Notes: generated from the letters alone by a model not told the origin. A DNA stretch of 64,000 nt from Chryseobacterium sp. StRB126 (GCF_000829375.1 NZ_AP014624.1:744001-808000); one strand, 5' to 3'. Numbered from the stretch's first letter, positions 42,207-55,318 are shown. Program-made: numbers and translations.

Positions 42207-44396
42207 TTAAAATTTATAAGTGAAGCTTCCTAATACGTTCGCAAGAGCCTGTGCATTGGCTGTTGTATATCCGCTCCAGTATTTTTCGTTTGTGAAATTG
42301 TCTACTTTTACCCCAATTCTGAATTTTTTTGTATCATAAAAGGCATTAGCATTCAGCACCAGATATTTTGGAAGAATAAACGTTCCCATTGTTGTTGAGT
42401 TAACAATCTTGTTATCGCTGGCATAATTTCCTCCCACGCCAAATCCAAGGCCTTTTAATTTTCCGTCAAGGAACTGATAGCTCGCGTTGAAATTAACCAA
42501 CCACGGAGAAGAGGCTGTAGCAGGCCTTCTTCCGATTACAGTTTCATCCGCTTCCGTATATTTCATATCATTATAGCTTACACCGGCAATTACAGAGAAT
42601 CCTTTGATCAGATAAGCATTTGCTTCCAATTCAATCCCTTGACTCGTTAGTGAGCCTGCCTGTCTTTGAATTGCTCTCCCTTGATCAGTATATCCGACAT
42701 TCAGAAGTGTATTTTTTACTTTGATATTGTAATAGCTTAATGTTGTACTGATTCTTCCTTTGATGAGACTGGCTTTGAATCCACCTTCAAACTGATTAGC
42801 TCGTTCAGGATCAGAAAGGGTTACATTAGAATTGGCGTCGGAAACATAATATCCATTGCTTGTGAAACTATTTTGATAATTTCCAAATACAGATACTTTA
42901 TCCTGAACAATCTGATAAACAATTCCCAGTTTCGGAGACCATGCTCCCTGGGTATATGCTGCCGTTACATTTTGTCCCGTTTGACCTCCTTTAAAGTCTA
43001 CACTTTCGTATCGCAAAGAGGTAAGGATATTAAGTCCTGCTACAGGAGTGATTACATTGGAAATATATCCACTGTAAACATCTTTTTTTCCTGTACTGAT
43101 ATATGTGTTATTTTTTTCAAAATCAGACTCGTTTCTCAGATGATCATACATTGCTCCCACTGTCTGGCCATTCATATTAGAATAGTCTGTACCCGTAAAA
43201 GGCACCCAGTCAAAATTGGTAAACATAAAGTATTGGTTGTCATTCAATCTCAAATAATCAAAACCTGCTACTGTTCTGTTTCTTATACTTCCGATATTGA
43301 AATCAAAATTAAAATTCTGCTGAAGCTGGAAATAAGTTCTTTTGCTGTCTTTGGTTGACTGGTCGGCTCTTGCTATTCCAACTTCAGAACTATTTGTAGG
43401 ATTGGGGGCAAAATAAAAATATGGGCTAAATCCATCTGAGTAAGAATAAGCAGTACTTATATTAGTGGAGGATTTAATATGCTCATTGATCTTATAGTTA
43501 ACCTGCCCAAAGAAATTTCTTGCCTTACCCACAGTTTTAAGACCTTCCCCGATATAAGACTGTTTATAGTTATAACCAAGTTTCTCCATTTTGTCCATGT
43601 TGTCTGCACCAAGTTGTGAGCTAGGATAATAAAAGAAAAATGCAGTTTCAGGATATGAATTGGTTTCAAACATTTCCAGTTCCGCATTAATCTCTAAATT
43701 ATCTGTAGGACGGTAAGTGATGGAAGGTGTAAATGCATAGAATGAATTCTTTGCATGGGTTCTCTGGAAAGTGCCCTGGTTTGTATAAGCCGTATTTAAT
43801 CTGAATAATAACTTCTTATCATCGGTCAGCGGTGCATTTACATCCGCCTGCACCCTGTAGTAGTTGTAACTTCCTCCTGCCAGAGATATTGCTCCTCCGA
43901 ATGTTTCATAAGGCTTTTTTGTAATTCTGTTGACAACTCCGCCATAAGAGGTTACATTACTTCCAAATAACGTTGCAGAAGGCCCTTTTAAAACTTCAAT
44001 TCTTTCAACATTAATAGCATCCATGGAAGTGGTAATAGGAGCTACCATACCGTTTCTGATAGAGTTTCCTGCTACAAAACCTCTCAGGTTAAGATAAATT
44101 CCTCCGTCTCCGGATCTGTTGGTTGCGCTCCACATTTTTTGTGCACCTGCCACATTCCTGAAGGCATCATCTATGGTGAATAGCAGTTGGTTTTCTAAAA
44201 CTCCTTTGTCAATAGAAGAGTACACCTGTGGATCCTCTATGGCCTTAAGGGGCATTTTGTTGGAATAATCACTGTCTTTCTTGACATATGTATTGATAAC
44301 TACTTCATCTATGTTTTTTGTGGTTAATGAATCTTTTTTTTGGGCAGAAACCATCAATGTCCCCAGTGCAGAAGCACAGATCAGTACATTTTTCAT
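42207..44396 (-). CDS. TonB-dependent siderophore receptor
   Basis: A 729-residue outer-membrane receptor. Signal peptide MKNVLICASALGTLMVSAQ, a plug with NLRGFVAGNSIRNGMVAP, INVERIEVLKGPSATLFGSNVTSYGGVVNRITKKP, and a barrel ending NVLGSFTYKF. This plug wording is that of the ferrichrome/ferric-siderophore receptor group. First gene of the iron locus, followed by PepSY, a second receptor and a second PepSY. Regulation by iron is expected for the family; I could not identify a clear Fur box. Confidence 0.92.
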   Translation of the reverse strand: MKNVLICASALGTLMVSAQKKDSLTTKNIDEVVINTYVKKDSDYSNKMPLKAIEDPQVYSSIDKGVLENQLLFTIDDAFRNVAGAQKMWSATNRSGDGGIYLNLRGFVAGNSIRNGMVAPITTSMDAINVERIEVLKGPSATLFGSNVTSYGGVVNRITKKPYETFGGAISLAGGSYNYYRVQADVNAPLTDDKKLLFRLNTAYTNQGTFQRTHAKNSFYAFTPSITYRPTDNLEINAELEMFETNSYPETAFFFYYPSSQLGADNMDKMEKLGYNYKQSYIGEGLKTVGKARNFFGQVNYKINEHIKSSTNISTAYSYSDGFSPYFYFAPNPTNSSEVGIARADQSTKDSKRTYFQLQQNFNFDFNIGSIRNRTVAGFDYLRLNDNQYFMFTNFDWVPFTGTDYSNMNGQTVGAMYDHLRNESDFEKNNTYISTGKKDVYSGYISNVITPVAGLNILTSLRYESVDFKGGQTGQNVTAAYTQGAWSPKLGIVYQIVQDKVSVFGNYQNSFTSNGYYVSDANSNVTLSDPERANQFEGGFKASLIKGRISTTLSYYNIKVKNTLLNVGYTDQGRAIQRQAGSLTSQGIELEANAYLIKGFSVIAGVSYNDMKYTEADETVIGRRPATASSPWLVNFNASYQFLDGKLKGLGFGVGGNYASDNKIVNSTTMGTFILPKYLVLNANAFYDTKKFRIGVKVDNFTNEKYWSGYTTANAQALANVLGSFTYKF

Positions 44397-44413
44397 GAAA
44401 ACAAAATTTTATG

Positions 44414-44421
44414 CAAATATA
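44414..44421 (-). promoter_or_regulatory. Promoter -7 element of the siderophore receptor gene
   Basis: TATATTTG on the minus strand fits TAnnTTTG, 17 bases before the ATG. Confidence 0.45.
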
Positions 44422-44490
44422 TTGTTTTTAACTATTCTAAATAAACAATAATATTGATATTTGTCATAAAATTATTATACAATCCACAAC

Positions 44491-44525
44491 AAAAAACCGC
44501 TCCGGGCAATGCCAGAGCGGTTTCT
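44491..44525 (-). terminator. Terminator after secA
   Basis: AAACCGCTC pairs with GAGCGGTTT, with an inner GGC/GCC pairing; T run on the minus strand. 23 bases after the secA stop. Confidence 0.85.
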
Positions 44526-44547
44526 TAATAATATCATTAATTATTTC

Positions 44548-47622
<3,075 letters not shown>

Positions 47623-47640
47623 AAATTTTTTGCTTTATGC

Positions 47641-47747
47641 TTAATGCAAGATGCTTTAAGCGTTTTAATGACACGCTTATCGTGTAAGTTAATATATAAA
47701 AAAGGGCAAAAAAGCTCTAAGCTCGCAGCCTAAAGCTTATCGCTTTA
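47641..47747. repeat. Repeat-like junction between the DUF2795 gene and secA
   Basis: Contains GCTTTATGCTTAATGC, GATGCTTTAAGCG, GACACG/CGTGT and TAAAGCTTATCGCTTTA words that can form several small hairpins; similar in style to other junction repeats in the window. Confidence 0.4.
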
Positions 47748-47969
47748 TTAATATTCGTCCTCGTTCCAAAGGAAGTCTTCGTCTGTTGGATAATCGCTCC
47801 AAACCTCCTCAATAGACTCATAAATTTCCCCTTCATCTTCAATTGCCTGAAGGTTTTCAACTACTTCCATAGGTGCACCAGTTCTGATTGCGTAGTCAAT
47901 AAGCTCTGCTTTTGTCATTGGCCAAGGTGCGTCACTTAGATATGAAGCTAATTCTAATGTCCAGTACAT
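47748..47969 (-). CDS. DUF2795 domain protein
   Basis: A 73-residue acidic protein starting MYWTLELASYLSDAPWPMTKAELIDYAIRTGAP, the typical opening of DUF2795 with its helical domain, followed by an acidic tail rich in Glu, Asp and Tyr. Function unknown. It precedes secA on the same strand, 125 bases away, and has its own promoter element. Confidence 0.85.
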   Translation of the reverse strand: MYWTLELASYLSDAPWPMTKAELIDYAIRTGAPMEVVENLQAIEDEGEIYESIEEVWSDYPTDEDFLWNEDEY

Positions 47970-47986
47970 AATTTTCTAATTTTTTG

Positions 47987-47994
47987 CAAAAGTA
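47987..47994 (-). promoter_or_regulatory. Promoter -7 element of the DUF2795 gene
   Basis: TACTTTTG on the minus strand fits TAnnTTTG, 17 bases before the ATG. Confidence 0.45.
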
Positions 47995-48105
47995 TAAAAA
48001 TAGGTTGTATAATAAACTTTTTTATACTTGATTTTCAATTCTTTTTATAATTTTTTCTTGTAAATCACTGTCACCAACTGCATGGCAGCCATGTCAGTTA
48101 TTTTA

Positions 48106-49137
48106 CTATTGTCGTTTTCTCAAAAACCATTCCACAAATTTTTTTATGCCATTTTGGAAGTCTGTGTCAGGTTTATATCCTATTAAAGCCATTGCTTTTG
48201 TGATATCGGCATTGGTTTTTGTGACATCTCCGGGCTGCATTGGCAGAATTTTTTTGTGGGCTGTCACTTTCAGGGCATTTTCTATAGTGGCTACCATCTC
48301 TGTTAGGCCCACAACCTGATTTTCTCCTAAGTTAAGGATTTCATATACGTTGGAGTGGTTTTCCAAATACAGAACAGATTTGGTAATCCCGTCAATAATG
48401 TCATCAATATAAGTATAATCTCTTGCAGTAGTTCCGTCACCATAGAAAGGGATTTCCATACCTTCTGAAATAAGCTTTGTAAACTTATGGATGGCAAGAT
48501 CCGGCCGCTGTCTTGGTCCATATACGGTGAAGAACCTTAACTGAATCATATCAATGTGATAAAGATTATGATAAACATGGCCCAAAATTTCTCCGCACTT
48601 TTTCGTTGCTGCATAGGGAGAAATAGGATTGTCTACATTATCAGTTTCTGCAAAAGGGACTTTTTCGTTGTTTCCATAAACACTTGATGAAGATGCACAA
48701 ATGAATTTTTTGATATTGAAATCTTTACACAATTCCCAAAGATTCATGGTGCCGCGAACATTCACTTCTTCATATTCCAAAGGTCTTTCAATAGAGGGGC
48801 GAACACCGGCTAATGCTGCCAAATGAATCACCATATCAATAGAATGGTTTTTGAAAATGTCTTCAAGTCCTTTTTTATCTCTGATATCCTGATAGTAGAG
48901 TGAATATTTATCAGATGCAGAGAGAGAAACCAGACGTTGAATATCAGTCTCTTTATCAGAGAAATCAAAATCCGAAATTTTACCAATAGACTCTAAAGTA
49001 TTTTTAATTTTTGTCTGATAGCTATAGAAATCATCAAAATTGTCAATGTTTATGACAGAATGTCCATTTCTTAATAATTGTTCAACTAAATGGGAACCTA
49101 TGAACCCGCTACCGCCTGTTACAAGATAAATCATCAA
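48106..49137 (-). CDS. NAD-dependent epimerase/dehydratase (UDP-glucuronate 4-epimerase-like)
   Basis: A 343-residue extended short-chain dehydrogenase. NAD-binding loop TGGSGFIGSHL at residues 7-17, IDNFDDFYSYQTK near 32-44, the catalytic SSSSVYG...PYAATKK region (Ser, Tyr and Lys of the SYK triad) near 148-180 and FTVYGPRQRPDLAIHKF near 205. This combination matches UDP-glucuronate or related nucleotide-sugar epimerases; the exact sugar is uncertain. It is monocistronic here, away from any glycosyltransferase cluster. Confidence 0.88.
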   Translation of the reverse strand: MMIYLVTGGSGFIGSHLVEQLLRNGHSVINIDNFDDFYSYQTKIKNTLESIGKISDFDFSDKETDIQRLVSLSASDKYSLYYQDIRDKKGLEDIFKNHSIDMVIHLAALAGVRPSIERPLEYEEVNVRGTMNLWELCKDFNIKKFICASSSSVYGNNEKVPFAETDNVDNPISPYAATKKCGEILGHVYHNLYHIDMIQLRFFTVYGPRQRPDLAIHKFTKLISEGMEIPFYGDGTTARDYTYIDDIIDGITKSVLYLENHSNVYEILNLGENQVVGLTEMVATIENALKVTAHKKILPMQPGDVTKTNADITKAMALIGYKPDTDFQNGIKKFVEWFLRKRQ

Positions 49138-49224
49138 TGTTTTTTTATGAATACAAAAATATAAATTTTACTTTTTGAAAAATATAATCATTAAATTTAC
49201 GTAAAAAAGTAATATAAATATAAT

Positions 49225-50022
49225 ATGCAGTTTCAAGGGCAAATTTTAAAAATGATAAGCTATGATGCTAAACCCATCCAATATTATCTGAATCTTTCAG
49301 GAGATCTGATTCATATCAATGAGTTGCTGGGAAAAGAATTAAGCATTAAGCATATAGGGTTTCAATGCGTAAACTGTGGTGAAAATAAGCCTATTTATAG
49401 GATGGGTTTCTGTAAAAGCTGTTTTTTTGAAAGCCCGTATGCAAGTGAGACCATTATCCGTCCGGAGCTTTCAACAGCACATTTAGGAGTTGCAGAACGT
49501 GATCTGGAAGTAGAAAAAGAAATTCAGCTTCAGCCTCACACCGTATATCTGGCATATACAGGAGATGTAAAAGTTGGGGTGACCAGAAATACTCAGATTC
49601 CTACAAGATGGATCGATCAGGGAGCTACTTTTGCTTTGCCTATTGCAAGAACTGAAAACCGTTATGAAGCGGGAATGATAGAAGTTGCCCTAAAAGAACA
49701 TTTAGCAGATAAAACCAACTGGAGAAAAATGCTTCAGGATGACTTTGAAGGAGAAGTAGATCTTGCAGACTTCAGACAAAAGATCAAAGAATATTTTCCA
49801 AAGGAATTCCAGACGTTCTACAGTGAAGGAGAAGAACTTTGGGCATTTGATTATCCATTTGAAAAACCAGAGAAAGTAACTTCATTTACATTAGATAAGA
49901 AACCGGAATTTACCGGAAAACTAACTGGAATAAAAGGACAGTATCTTGGATTTGAAGGCGGAAACTTTATCAATGTAAGAGGACATGAAGGCTATGTGAT
50001 AGAGCTAGGTATTGAAAATTAA
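49225..50022 (+). CDS. DUF2797 protein
   Basis: A 265-residue protein of the DUF2797 family. It has a zinc-finger-like group of four cysteines (CVNCGENKPIYRMGFCKSC, residues 48-66) and the conserved block YLAYTGDVKVGVTRNTQIPTRWIDQGAT followed by ENRYEAGMIEVALKEHL, which recalls GIY-YIG nuclease wording (Y-x-A...K-V-G-V-T-R...R...E). Enzymatic activity is not established. The stop lies 1 base before the next ATG, so the WG-repeat gene is coupled to it. Confidence 0.82.
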   Translation: MQFQGQILKMISYDAKPIQYYLNLSGDLIHINELLGKELSIKHIGFQCVNCGENKPIYRMGFCKSCFFESPYASETIIRPELSTAHLGVAERDLEVEKEIQLQPHTVYLAYTGDVKVGVTRNTQIPTRWIDQGATFALPIARTENRYEAGMIEVALKEHLADKTNWRKMLQDDFEGEVDLADFRQKIKEYFPKEFQTFYSEGEELWAFDYPFEKPEKVTSFTLDKKPEFTGKLTGIKGQYLGFEGGNFINVRGHEGYVIELGIEN

Positions 50023-50023
50023 T

Positions 50024-51796
50024 ATGTATAAACTTTTATATCTCTTAGTAGTTGTATTATGTCTGAGTTGTAATCATTCCATTTCCAAAAAGGATATTTC
50101 TTTCTTGGAACATGATACCGAAACAGGTTGGATTCGGATAAAAAATAAAGAGGGAAAATGGGGGTTCATCAATAGCGATAGTATTGTGCAAATTCCTGTT
50201 CAATATGATTTTCTCAACCCATTTGAAAATGGATTGGCTTATGCGGAAAAAGGGAAAGAAAAATTTTTTATAACGACCCGAAATTTAAAGTTAGCAGCAA
50301 ATTATGATGAAGTGAGGATTTTTTCATTTGGTCGTGCTGCAGTCAGAATAAAAAATAAATGGGGTTTTATCAACGAAGATGGAAAAATAGTGATTCCTCT
50401 ATTGTATGATGATGTTGACTATTTTACACAGACTGGTCTTTGTGAAGTCAAAAAGAATCATAAATCCGGATTTATTAATATGAAAGGGGAAGTTGTAGTC
50501 CCGATTATTTATAACAATGTAAGATCTGAGCAAATGGATAACCTTGTCATTGCTGAGAAAGATAAAAAATGGGCGTTCTTTGATAGAAAAGGAAAACAGC
50601 TTTCAGATTTTATTTTTGACGATGTTTACAGATCATGGAACGAAGATTTTTCAAAGGATGTCTTTAAAAGAGGAGAAACAACCTTTTTTAAAAATGGGGC
50701 TGCATTAGTGCGGAATGGTAAAGAATATTGTTTTATCAATGAAAAATTGGAACCTGCATTTTCCAACAATAAATATGATTCCGCTTCTGTATTTGATACT
50801 TATAAAAATGCCATTATTAAAAGAAATGGGAAATATGGAATTATAAAGCCGGACGGATCTGCCAAAGTTCCTATAGAATATGATTGGATAGGATATTTTG
50901 ATACAAATCATAATTCTTCGGAGTATTATAATGCAAAAAAAGGAAAGATATTTCATATTTATAATAAAGACCTGAAAAAGATAGGAGAATCATATGAACA
51001 GGTTTCTAATGACTTTTCAGTTTCTACACCAAATCTTATATTTAAAAATTTGAAAGGACAATATGGAATGGTGCATTGGGGTGGAAATATTGTGATTCCT
51101 TTTGAATACGAAGATCTTCAAAAACAGAAGAGTGGTTTTATTTATGGAAGAAAAAATGGGAAAACTGGTTTATTGGATGAAAATGGAAAAGTAAAAATTC
51201 CTTTTCAGTATAAAGACTTATATGAGCTTGATGATGATACTCAATTATTTATTGGAGATCATAAAGTTATAGACATAGAGAATAAACCTATATTATTTGG
51301 ATATGATACTCTTGTACCGATTCATTATAACCATCAAAAGTTCATTGCATCTAAAAATAAAAAGTTCGGAGTTGTTGATATTAAGAATAAAGTATTGCTG
51401 CCGTTAGAATATGATGAAATATCAAATTGGGTAGAATATGGACCCGAAAAAAGGCATTTTGTCGTAAAAAAAGGTAAGCATGGTTTAATAGAATATGAGA
51501 CATTTAAGACTATAATTTTGCCGGTTTATGATCAGTTTATTCAGAGGGGAGGTGTTATTTTTGCTTGCAGAAATGGTAAATCAGGTATTTTAGATACTAA
51601 TAATAAAGAATTATGTCCTTTTATTTTTGATGAAATCAAACCAGCCGTTTCTTTTGGATATGGATATAGTGAAAAGGCTAACAGTATTTATGCTAGAAAA
51701 GAAGGAAAATTTTACGAAATAAGCTTAGCAGGAAAAGTTATAAAAGAAATTTCAAAGAAAGCTTATAAAGAGAATACTGAATATCAAAATGTGTAA
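50024..51796 (+). CDS. WG-repeat lipoprotein
   Basis: A 590-residue lipoprotein (lipobox LSC with Cys16). The rest is made of about ten WG repeats of roughly 45-55 residues, each with a [KR]-[WY]-G-[FLI]-[IV] start and a later PI-x-YD unit, for example KWGFINEDGKIVIPLLYDDV and KYGIIKPDGSAKVPIEYDW. These form beta-rich, probably propeller-like or solenoid structures. The role is unknown; it is likely surface- or periplasm-facing. The start at 50024 directly follows the DUF2797 stop; the gene ends 2 bases before the AsmA-like gene. Confidence 0.88.
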   Translation: MYKLLYLLVVVLCLSCNHSISKKDISFLEHDTETGWIRIKNKEGKWGFINSDSIVQIPVQYDFLNPFENGLAYAEKGKEKFFITTRNLKLAANYDEVRIFSFGRAAVRIKNKWGFINEDGKIVIPLLYDDVDYFTQTGLCEVKKNHKSGFINMKGEVVVPIIYNNVRSEQMDNLVIAEKDKKWAFFDRKGKQLSDFIFDDVYRSWNEDFSKDVFKRGETTFFKNGAALVRNGKEYCFINEKLEPAFSNNKYDSASVFDTYKNAIIKRNGKYGIIKPDGSAKVPIEYDWIGYFDTNHNSSEYYNAKKGKIFHIYNKDLKKIGESYEQVSNDFSVSTPNLIFKNLKGQYGMVHWGGNIVIPFEYEDLQKQKSGFIYGRKNGKTGLLDENGKVKIPFQYKDLYELDDDTQLFIGDHKVIDIENKPILFGYDTLVPIHYNHQKFIASKNKKFGVVDIKNKVLLPLEYDEISNWVEYGPEKRHFVVKKGKHGLIEYETFKTIILPVYDQFIQRGGVIFACRNGKSGILDTNNKELCPFIFDEIKPAVSFGYGYSEKANSIYARKEGKFYEISLAGKVIKEISKKAYKENTEYQNV

Positions 51797-51798
51797 GT

Positions 51799-54456
51799 AT
51801 GAAAAAATGGGTTAAAAGACTATTAATCAGTTTCGGAATCCTGGCAGGACTTCTTCTTGCAGCGAATTTCGGGTTGAATTTTTGGCTTAAAACCCAGCTT
51901 CCGGAATACATCAGAAATAATACGGCTTATAAAGTTTCGTATAAAAGTCTGGATGTGGATCTTAGCACCGGAAACATTCTGGCAACAGGAATTTCTGTGA
52001 ACAGTAAAGATCCGCAAAATATCAATGTTATTGGGATTCAGGGAACTGTTGATACATTAAAGGTCAGTCGTTTTGGGATTTACGATGCTATTTTCAATAA
52101 AATAATAAGTTCATCTGATTTATTGCTGGCAAAACCGAATCTAAATATCATCCTGGCAAAACCAGCAGACCAAAAACCAGGAAAAAAAAGAAATCCCATC
52201 TCATTTGAAAATATCAGGATCAATGATGGCAAGATTACTGTTTTCAAACCTACCAAGCAGAAGCTTTTATCGGTACAACAGCTGGATCTGTTGGTAGAAA
52301 ACCTGCAGATGACGGAAGAATCTGTAGAAGATAAGCTGCCCATTGTTTTTGACAGGTACAGTATTAAAGGGGAAAACTTCTTTTTCAGACCGGCAGATGT
52401 ATATGCTGTTACTATTAGTTCCATCAATACAACGGATGGGCAGATGGCTGTTGAGAATTTTAAACTGATTCCGCTCTTGTCTTTTGCTCAGTTTAAAAGG
52501 TTTTATCCTCAAAAAACTCAGCTTTTTGAATTTACCATTCCCAAAATGGAATTTAAGGATGTTGTTTTAAATAAAAATAAAGTTTCTCTTTCTGATGCAG
52601 ATTTTCAAACCCCGGTTTTTACGGTCTACAATACCGGTGTGAAAAATGCTCAAAAAGAAAAGAAGAAACCGGACTTTGAAGTTAATTTGGAGAACATAAA
52701 GCTTAAAAATGCTGTAACTCAAATTAACAAGGCTGACGGAAGCAGGCTCTTATCTGTAGGAAACCTGAATTTAAATATCAATCAGTTTATATTTAATAAA
52801 GAAACTGCTGAACAGGTGATTCCGGTTAGATATAAAGATTTTATATTCTCTGGAAAAGATATCGTGTATGCTGATCATCAGAATATTGCAATTAAAAGTA
52901 TTGCTTTAAAACCTACTAATGGAGAAATCCGAGATCTTTCATTCACTCCGGGTTCTCAAGCCAGCGGAAAAACGACAATGGATTTAAAATCCAGCCATAT
53001 TGCATTTAATATCAATAAGCTGGAATTCATTAATAAAAAGCTGAATCTTGATGTTAAAGACATTCTGATTGAAAATGCAAACGGAATGATAAAGGCAGGA
53101 GAGAATAAGCAAAAGAAAAATACCAATTCCGGAATTTTACAGTCTGTCATTGTAAGAAAAGTCTCTTTGAAGAACTCGAACCTTATTTATGATAAAGGAA
53201 AAGAACCATTGGCTTTTCATGACTTGAATGCTACTGTAAACGGTGTTGAAATAAGTCCTAAAACAAATAACCAAGGGCTTTCCTTTACCATAAAAGACTA
53301 TTTTCTCACTACCCGTAATTTTGCTTATAAAACTCAGTTTTATAATATTAGTCTTGGGCTTTTAAAGCTGAATAAAAATAAAATCCAGATCAATAATTTT
53401 GTAATGAAGCCTCTCGTTTCGAGAAATCAGTTTATCAAAATGATACCTGTGGAGAGAGACCTGTATGATTTGAAGGCTGGTCAGGTAATTGCTGAAGGCG
53501 ATTGGGATTTGTTTTCAGATCATCAGTTCATTAATGCTTCACATGTAGAGATTCAATCTGCAGATGCTAATATTTTCAGGAGTAAAATTCCAAAGGACGA
53601 TCCGAAGATTAAGCCTTTATATTCCAAATTACTTCGTTCTATTAAAATTCCTATGAATATCAATACTCTGGATCTGAAGAATTCTGTTTTGGTATACGAG
53701 GAAGATACTCCCGAAAGTATGGGCCCGGGTAAACTCACATTCAGTAACTTTAATATGAATGTCAAAAACCTTAACTCTGCGAAAGCAAAAGGAAAGCCTA
53801 CCAAAGTGGATATTAATATTAACTGTTCATTCATGAATTTATCACCACTTTCTGTGAATTGGAGTTTTGATGTTGCAGATCAACATGATGTCTTTATGAT
53901 TTCAGGAAAGACCTCCAATCTTCCCGCAAATGGAATCAACCCATTTATCAGGCCTTATCTGCACGTAACAGCTACTGCGGGAATCATTCAGGAAATGCTG
54001 TTTAATTTTAAAGGAAACCCTGCCGGATTGCACGGAACATTTAATTTAAAGCATAAAGATTTAAAGATTGCGGTATTAAATAAAGAGAACCATGAAAAGA
54101 AAGGCTTTTTAACGGCGGTGGCTAATGTTTTCTTAAAATCGAACTCTGGGAACTATCCGGAATCGGTGACGGTAGAAAATGTGGAACGTGATCCTACGAA
54201 ATCCTTCTTTAACCTTTTTTGGAAGGGAATTCAACAGGGGCTGAAGAAAACTCTTATTGGAAAAAATGTTGAAAAAACTGAACAGAAAGTTAAAAACGCA
54301 GTTTCATCAGTGAAAGAAATGAAACAGTCTGTAAAAGACATTAAAGAGGAAATCAAACAGAAAAAGCATACTTCTCGACCCCAGGAAGAAAAAAAAGAGA
54401 AGAAAGGTTTCTTAAATGGTATTTTTAAAAAGAAAGATAATACTGAAGAGAAATAA
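51799..54456 (+). CDS. AsmA-like (DUF748-type) envelope protein
   Basis: An 885-residue protein with one N-terminal membrane helix (LLISFGILAGLLLAANFGLNFWL) and a long beta-rich region of repeated strands (ISFENIRINDGKITVF, LKLNKNKIQINNFVM), as in AsmA/TamB-like or DUF748 proteins thought to bridge inner and outer membranes or move lipids. Residues 815-885 form a Lys/Glu-rich coiled coil. Starts 2 bases after the WG-repeat gene; the two are surely co-transcribed. Family assignment is from general pattern only. Confidence 0.75.
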   Translation: MKKWVKRLLISFGILAGLLLAANFGLNFWLKTQLPEYIRNNTAYKVSYKSLDVDLSTGNILATGISVNSKDPQNINVIGIQGTVDTLKVSRFGIYDAIFNKIISSSDLLLAKPNLNIILAKPADQKPGKKRNPISFENIRINDGKITVFKPTKQKLLSVQQLDLLVENLQMTEESVEDKLPIVFDRYSIKGENFFFRPADVYAVTISSINTTDGQMAVENFKLIPLLSFAQFKRFYPQKTQLFEFTIPKMEFKDVVLNKNKVSLSDADFQTPVFTVYNTGVKNAQKEKKKPDFEVNLENIKLKNAVTQINKADGSRLLSVGNLNLNINQFIFNKETAEQVIPVRYKDFIFSGKDIVYADHQNIAIKSIALKPTNGEIRDLSFTPGSQASGKTTMDLKSSHIAFNINKLEFINKKLNLDVKDILIENANGMIKAGENKQKKNTNSGILQSVIVRKVSLKNSNLIYDKGKEPLAFHDLNATVNGVEISPKTNNQGLSFTIKDYFLTTRNFAYKTQFYNISLGLLKLNKNKIQINNFVMKPLVSRNQFIKMIPVERDLYDLKAGQVIAEGDWDLFSDHQFINASHVEIQSADANIFRSKIPKDDPKIKPLYSKLLRSIKIPMNINTLDLKNSVLVYEEDTPESMGPGKLTFSNFNMNVKNLNSAKAKGKPTKVDININCSFMNLSPLSVNWSFDVADQHDVFMISGKTSNLPANGINPFIRPYLHVTATAGIIQEMLFNFKGNPAGLHGTFNLKHKDLKIAVLNKENHEKKGFLTAVANVFLKSNSGNYPESVTVENVERDPTKSFFNLFWKGIQQGLKKTLIGKNVEKTEQKVKNAVSSVKEMKQSVKDIKEEIKQKKHTSRPQEEKKEKKGFLNGIFKKKDNTEEK

Positions 54457-54553
54457 TTTTTTAAACCATTAAAGTGTAATGATAAACATATCTTTACAGT
54501 TGGTACGAAATCAAATTTATTTTAATTTAAAAGAGTCTTAATGGTTTAAAAAA
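54457..54553. repeat. Long inverted repeat between convergent genes
   Basis: A perfect 16-bp inverted repeat, TTTTTTAAACCATTAA at 54457-54472 and its complement at 54538-54553, encloses 65 bases. It lies between convergent genes and may end both transcripts. Confidence 0.7.
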
Positions 54554-54573
54554 TTAATATTGCCTTTCAATAC

Positions 54574-54924
54574 TTAAAAATTGAATTCGTCACTTTCGTG
54601 AACTGGGATATCTCTCAGAAATTTATCAAATTTATCTCCGGAATAATTGCTGTCGGCTCCATAAGAATCGATAATCATTCCGCGGTTTCCGGCATCATCC
54701 TTTACCACATATAATACGGCATTGTCATCCGGGTTACTGTCCCCTTCAAAACGGTATGTTTTTAAAATAGTCAGGTCAGAAGGAGTATAAAGTTTTTCAG
54801 AATTCTCAAATTTCATCTCACAGTTTTCATTCATTCTGAATTCTCTCTTTATCCCTCTCTCAGAGAGTTTGTTCATGACCTGGCTTAAAGTGGTCATTTG
54901 ATCGATGTTTTCTGGATTTTCCAT
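54574..54924 (-). CDS. Small conserved acidic protein
   Basis: A 116-residue protein with no signal peptide: LSQVMNKLSERGIKREF, then MNENCEMKFENSEKLYTPSDLTILKTYRFEGDSNPDD and VLYVVKDDAGNRGMIIDSYGADS. The RFEGxSNPDD...VLY...G...DSYG pattern recalls a common Bacteroidota family that databases sometimes label, without good reason, phosphoribosylpyrophosphate synthetase; it is much too short for that enzyme. Function unknown. Confidence 0.75.
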   Translation of the reverse strand: MENPENIDQMTTLSQVMNKLSERGIKREFRMNENCEMKFENSEKLYTPSDLTILKTYRFEGDSNPDDNAVLYVVKDDAGNRGMIIDSYGADSNYSGDKFDKFLRDIPVHESDEFNF

Positions 54925-55098
54925 AATAATATTTTTGTTGATAAGTACAATAATTAAACCATTGCTTTTCTAAAGATAAGAAAAATAATGGATTATAATT
55001 TTCTTAAAAATAGAGTTTAATGTTAACAAAATTTATAATTCGGAAAAAGAAAATAGGTACACTTTTTGCAATACTCATCACAATAAATCAAAGAAAAT

Positions 55099-55293
55099 AT
55101 GAAAAAAGAAGTTGGAGTTTTACTGGCAGGGGGAGTTGGTCTTTTGGCAGTATTAAGTTTAATAAGTATCAAGAAAATTTTGACTAAAAAAGATAAAAAA
55201 TATAGTGATAATTATTCAGATTATCACAGACACTTTGATGAAAAGAACCACGACGATGAAACACACGGAGTGGAATTTTACGCGCTGAAGTAG
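55099..55293 (+). CDS. Small single-pass membrane protein
   Basis: A 64-residue protein: MKKEVGVLLAGGVGLLAVLSLISIKKIL gives one membrane helix, followed by a hydrophilic His/Asp/Tyr-rich tail (DYHRHFDEKNHDDETH). It has its own terminator. No family recognised; the clear start, topology and terminator support it as real. Confidence 0.65.
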   Translation: MKKEVGVLLAGGVGLLAVLSLISIKKILTKKDKKYSDNYSDYHRHFDEKNHDDETHGVEFYALK

Positions 55294-55318
55294 TAAAAAA
55301 ATATATTAAATTATGTTT

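Noticed and set aside
54574..54924. Label as phosphoribosylpyrophosphate synthetase
   Set aside because: Much too short and without the PRPP-binding motif; the label, which I recall from similar database entries, is likely an error.
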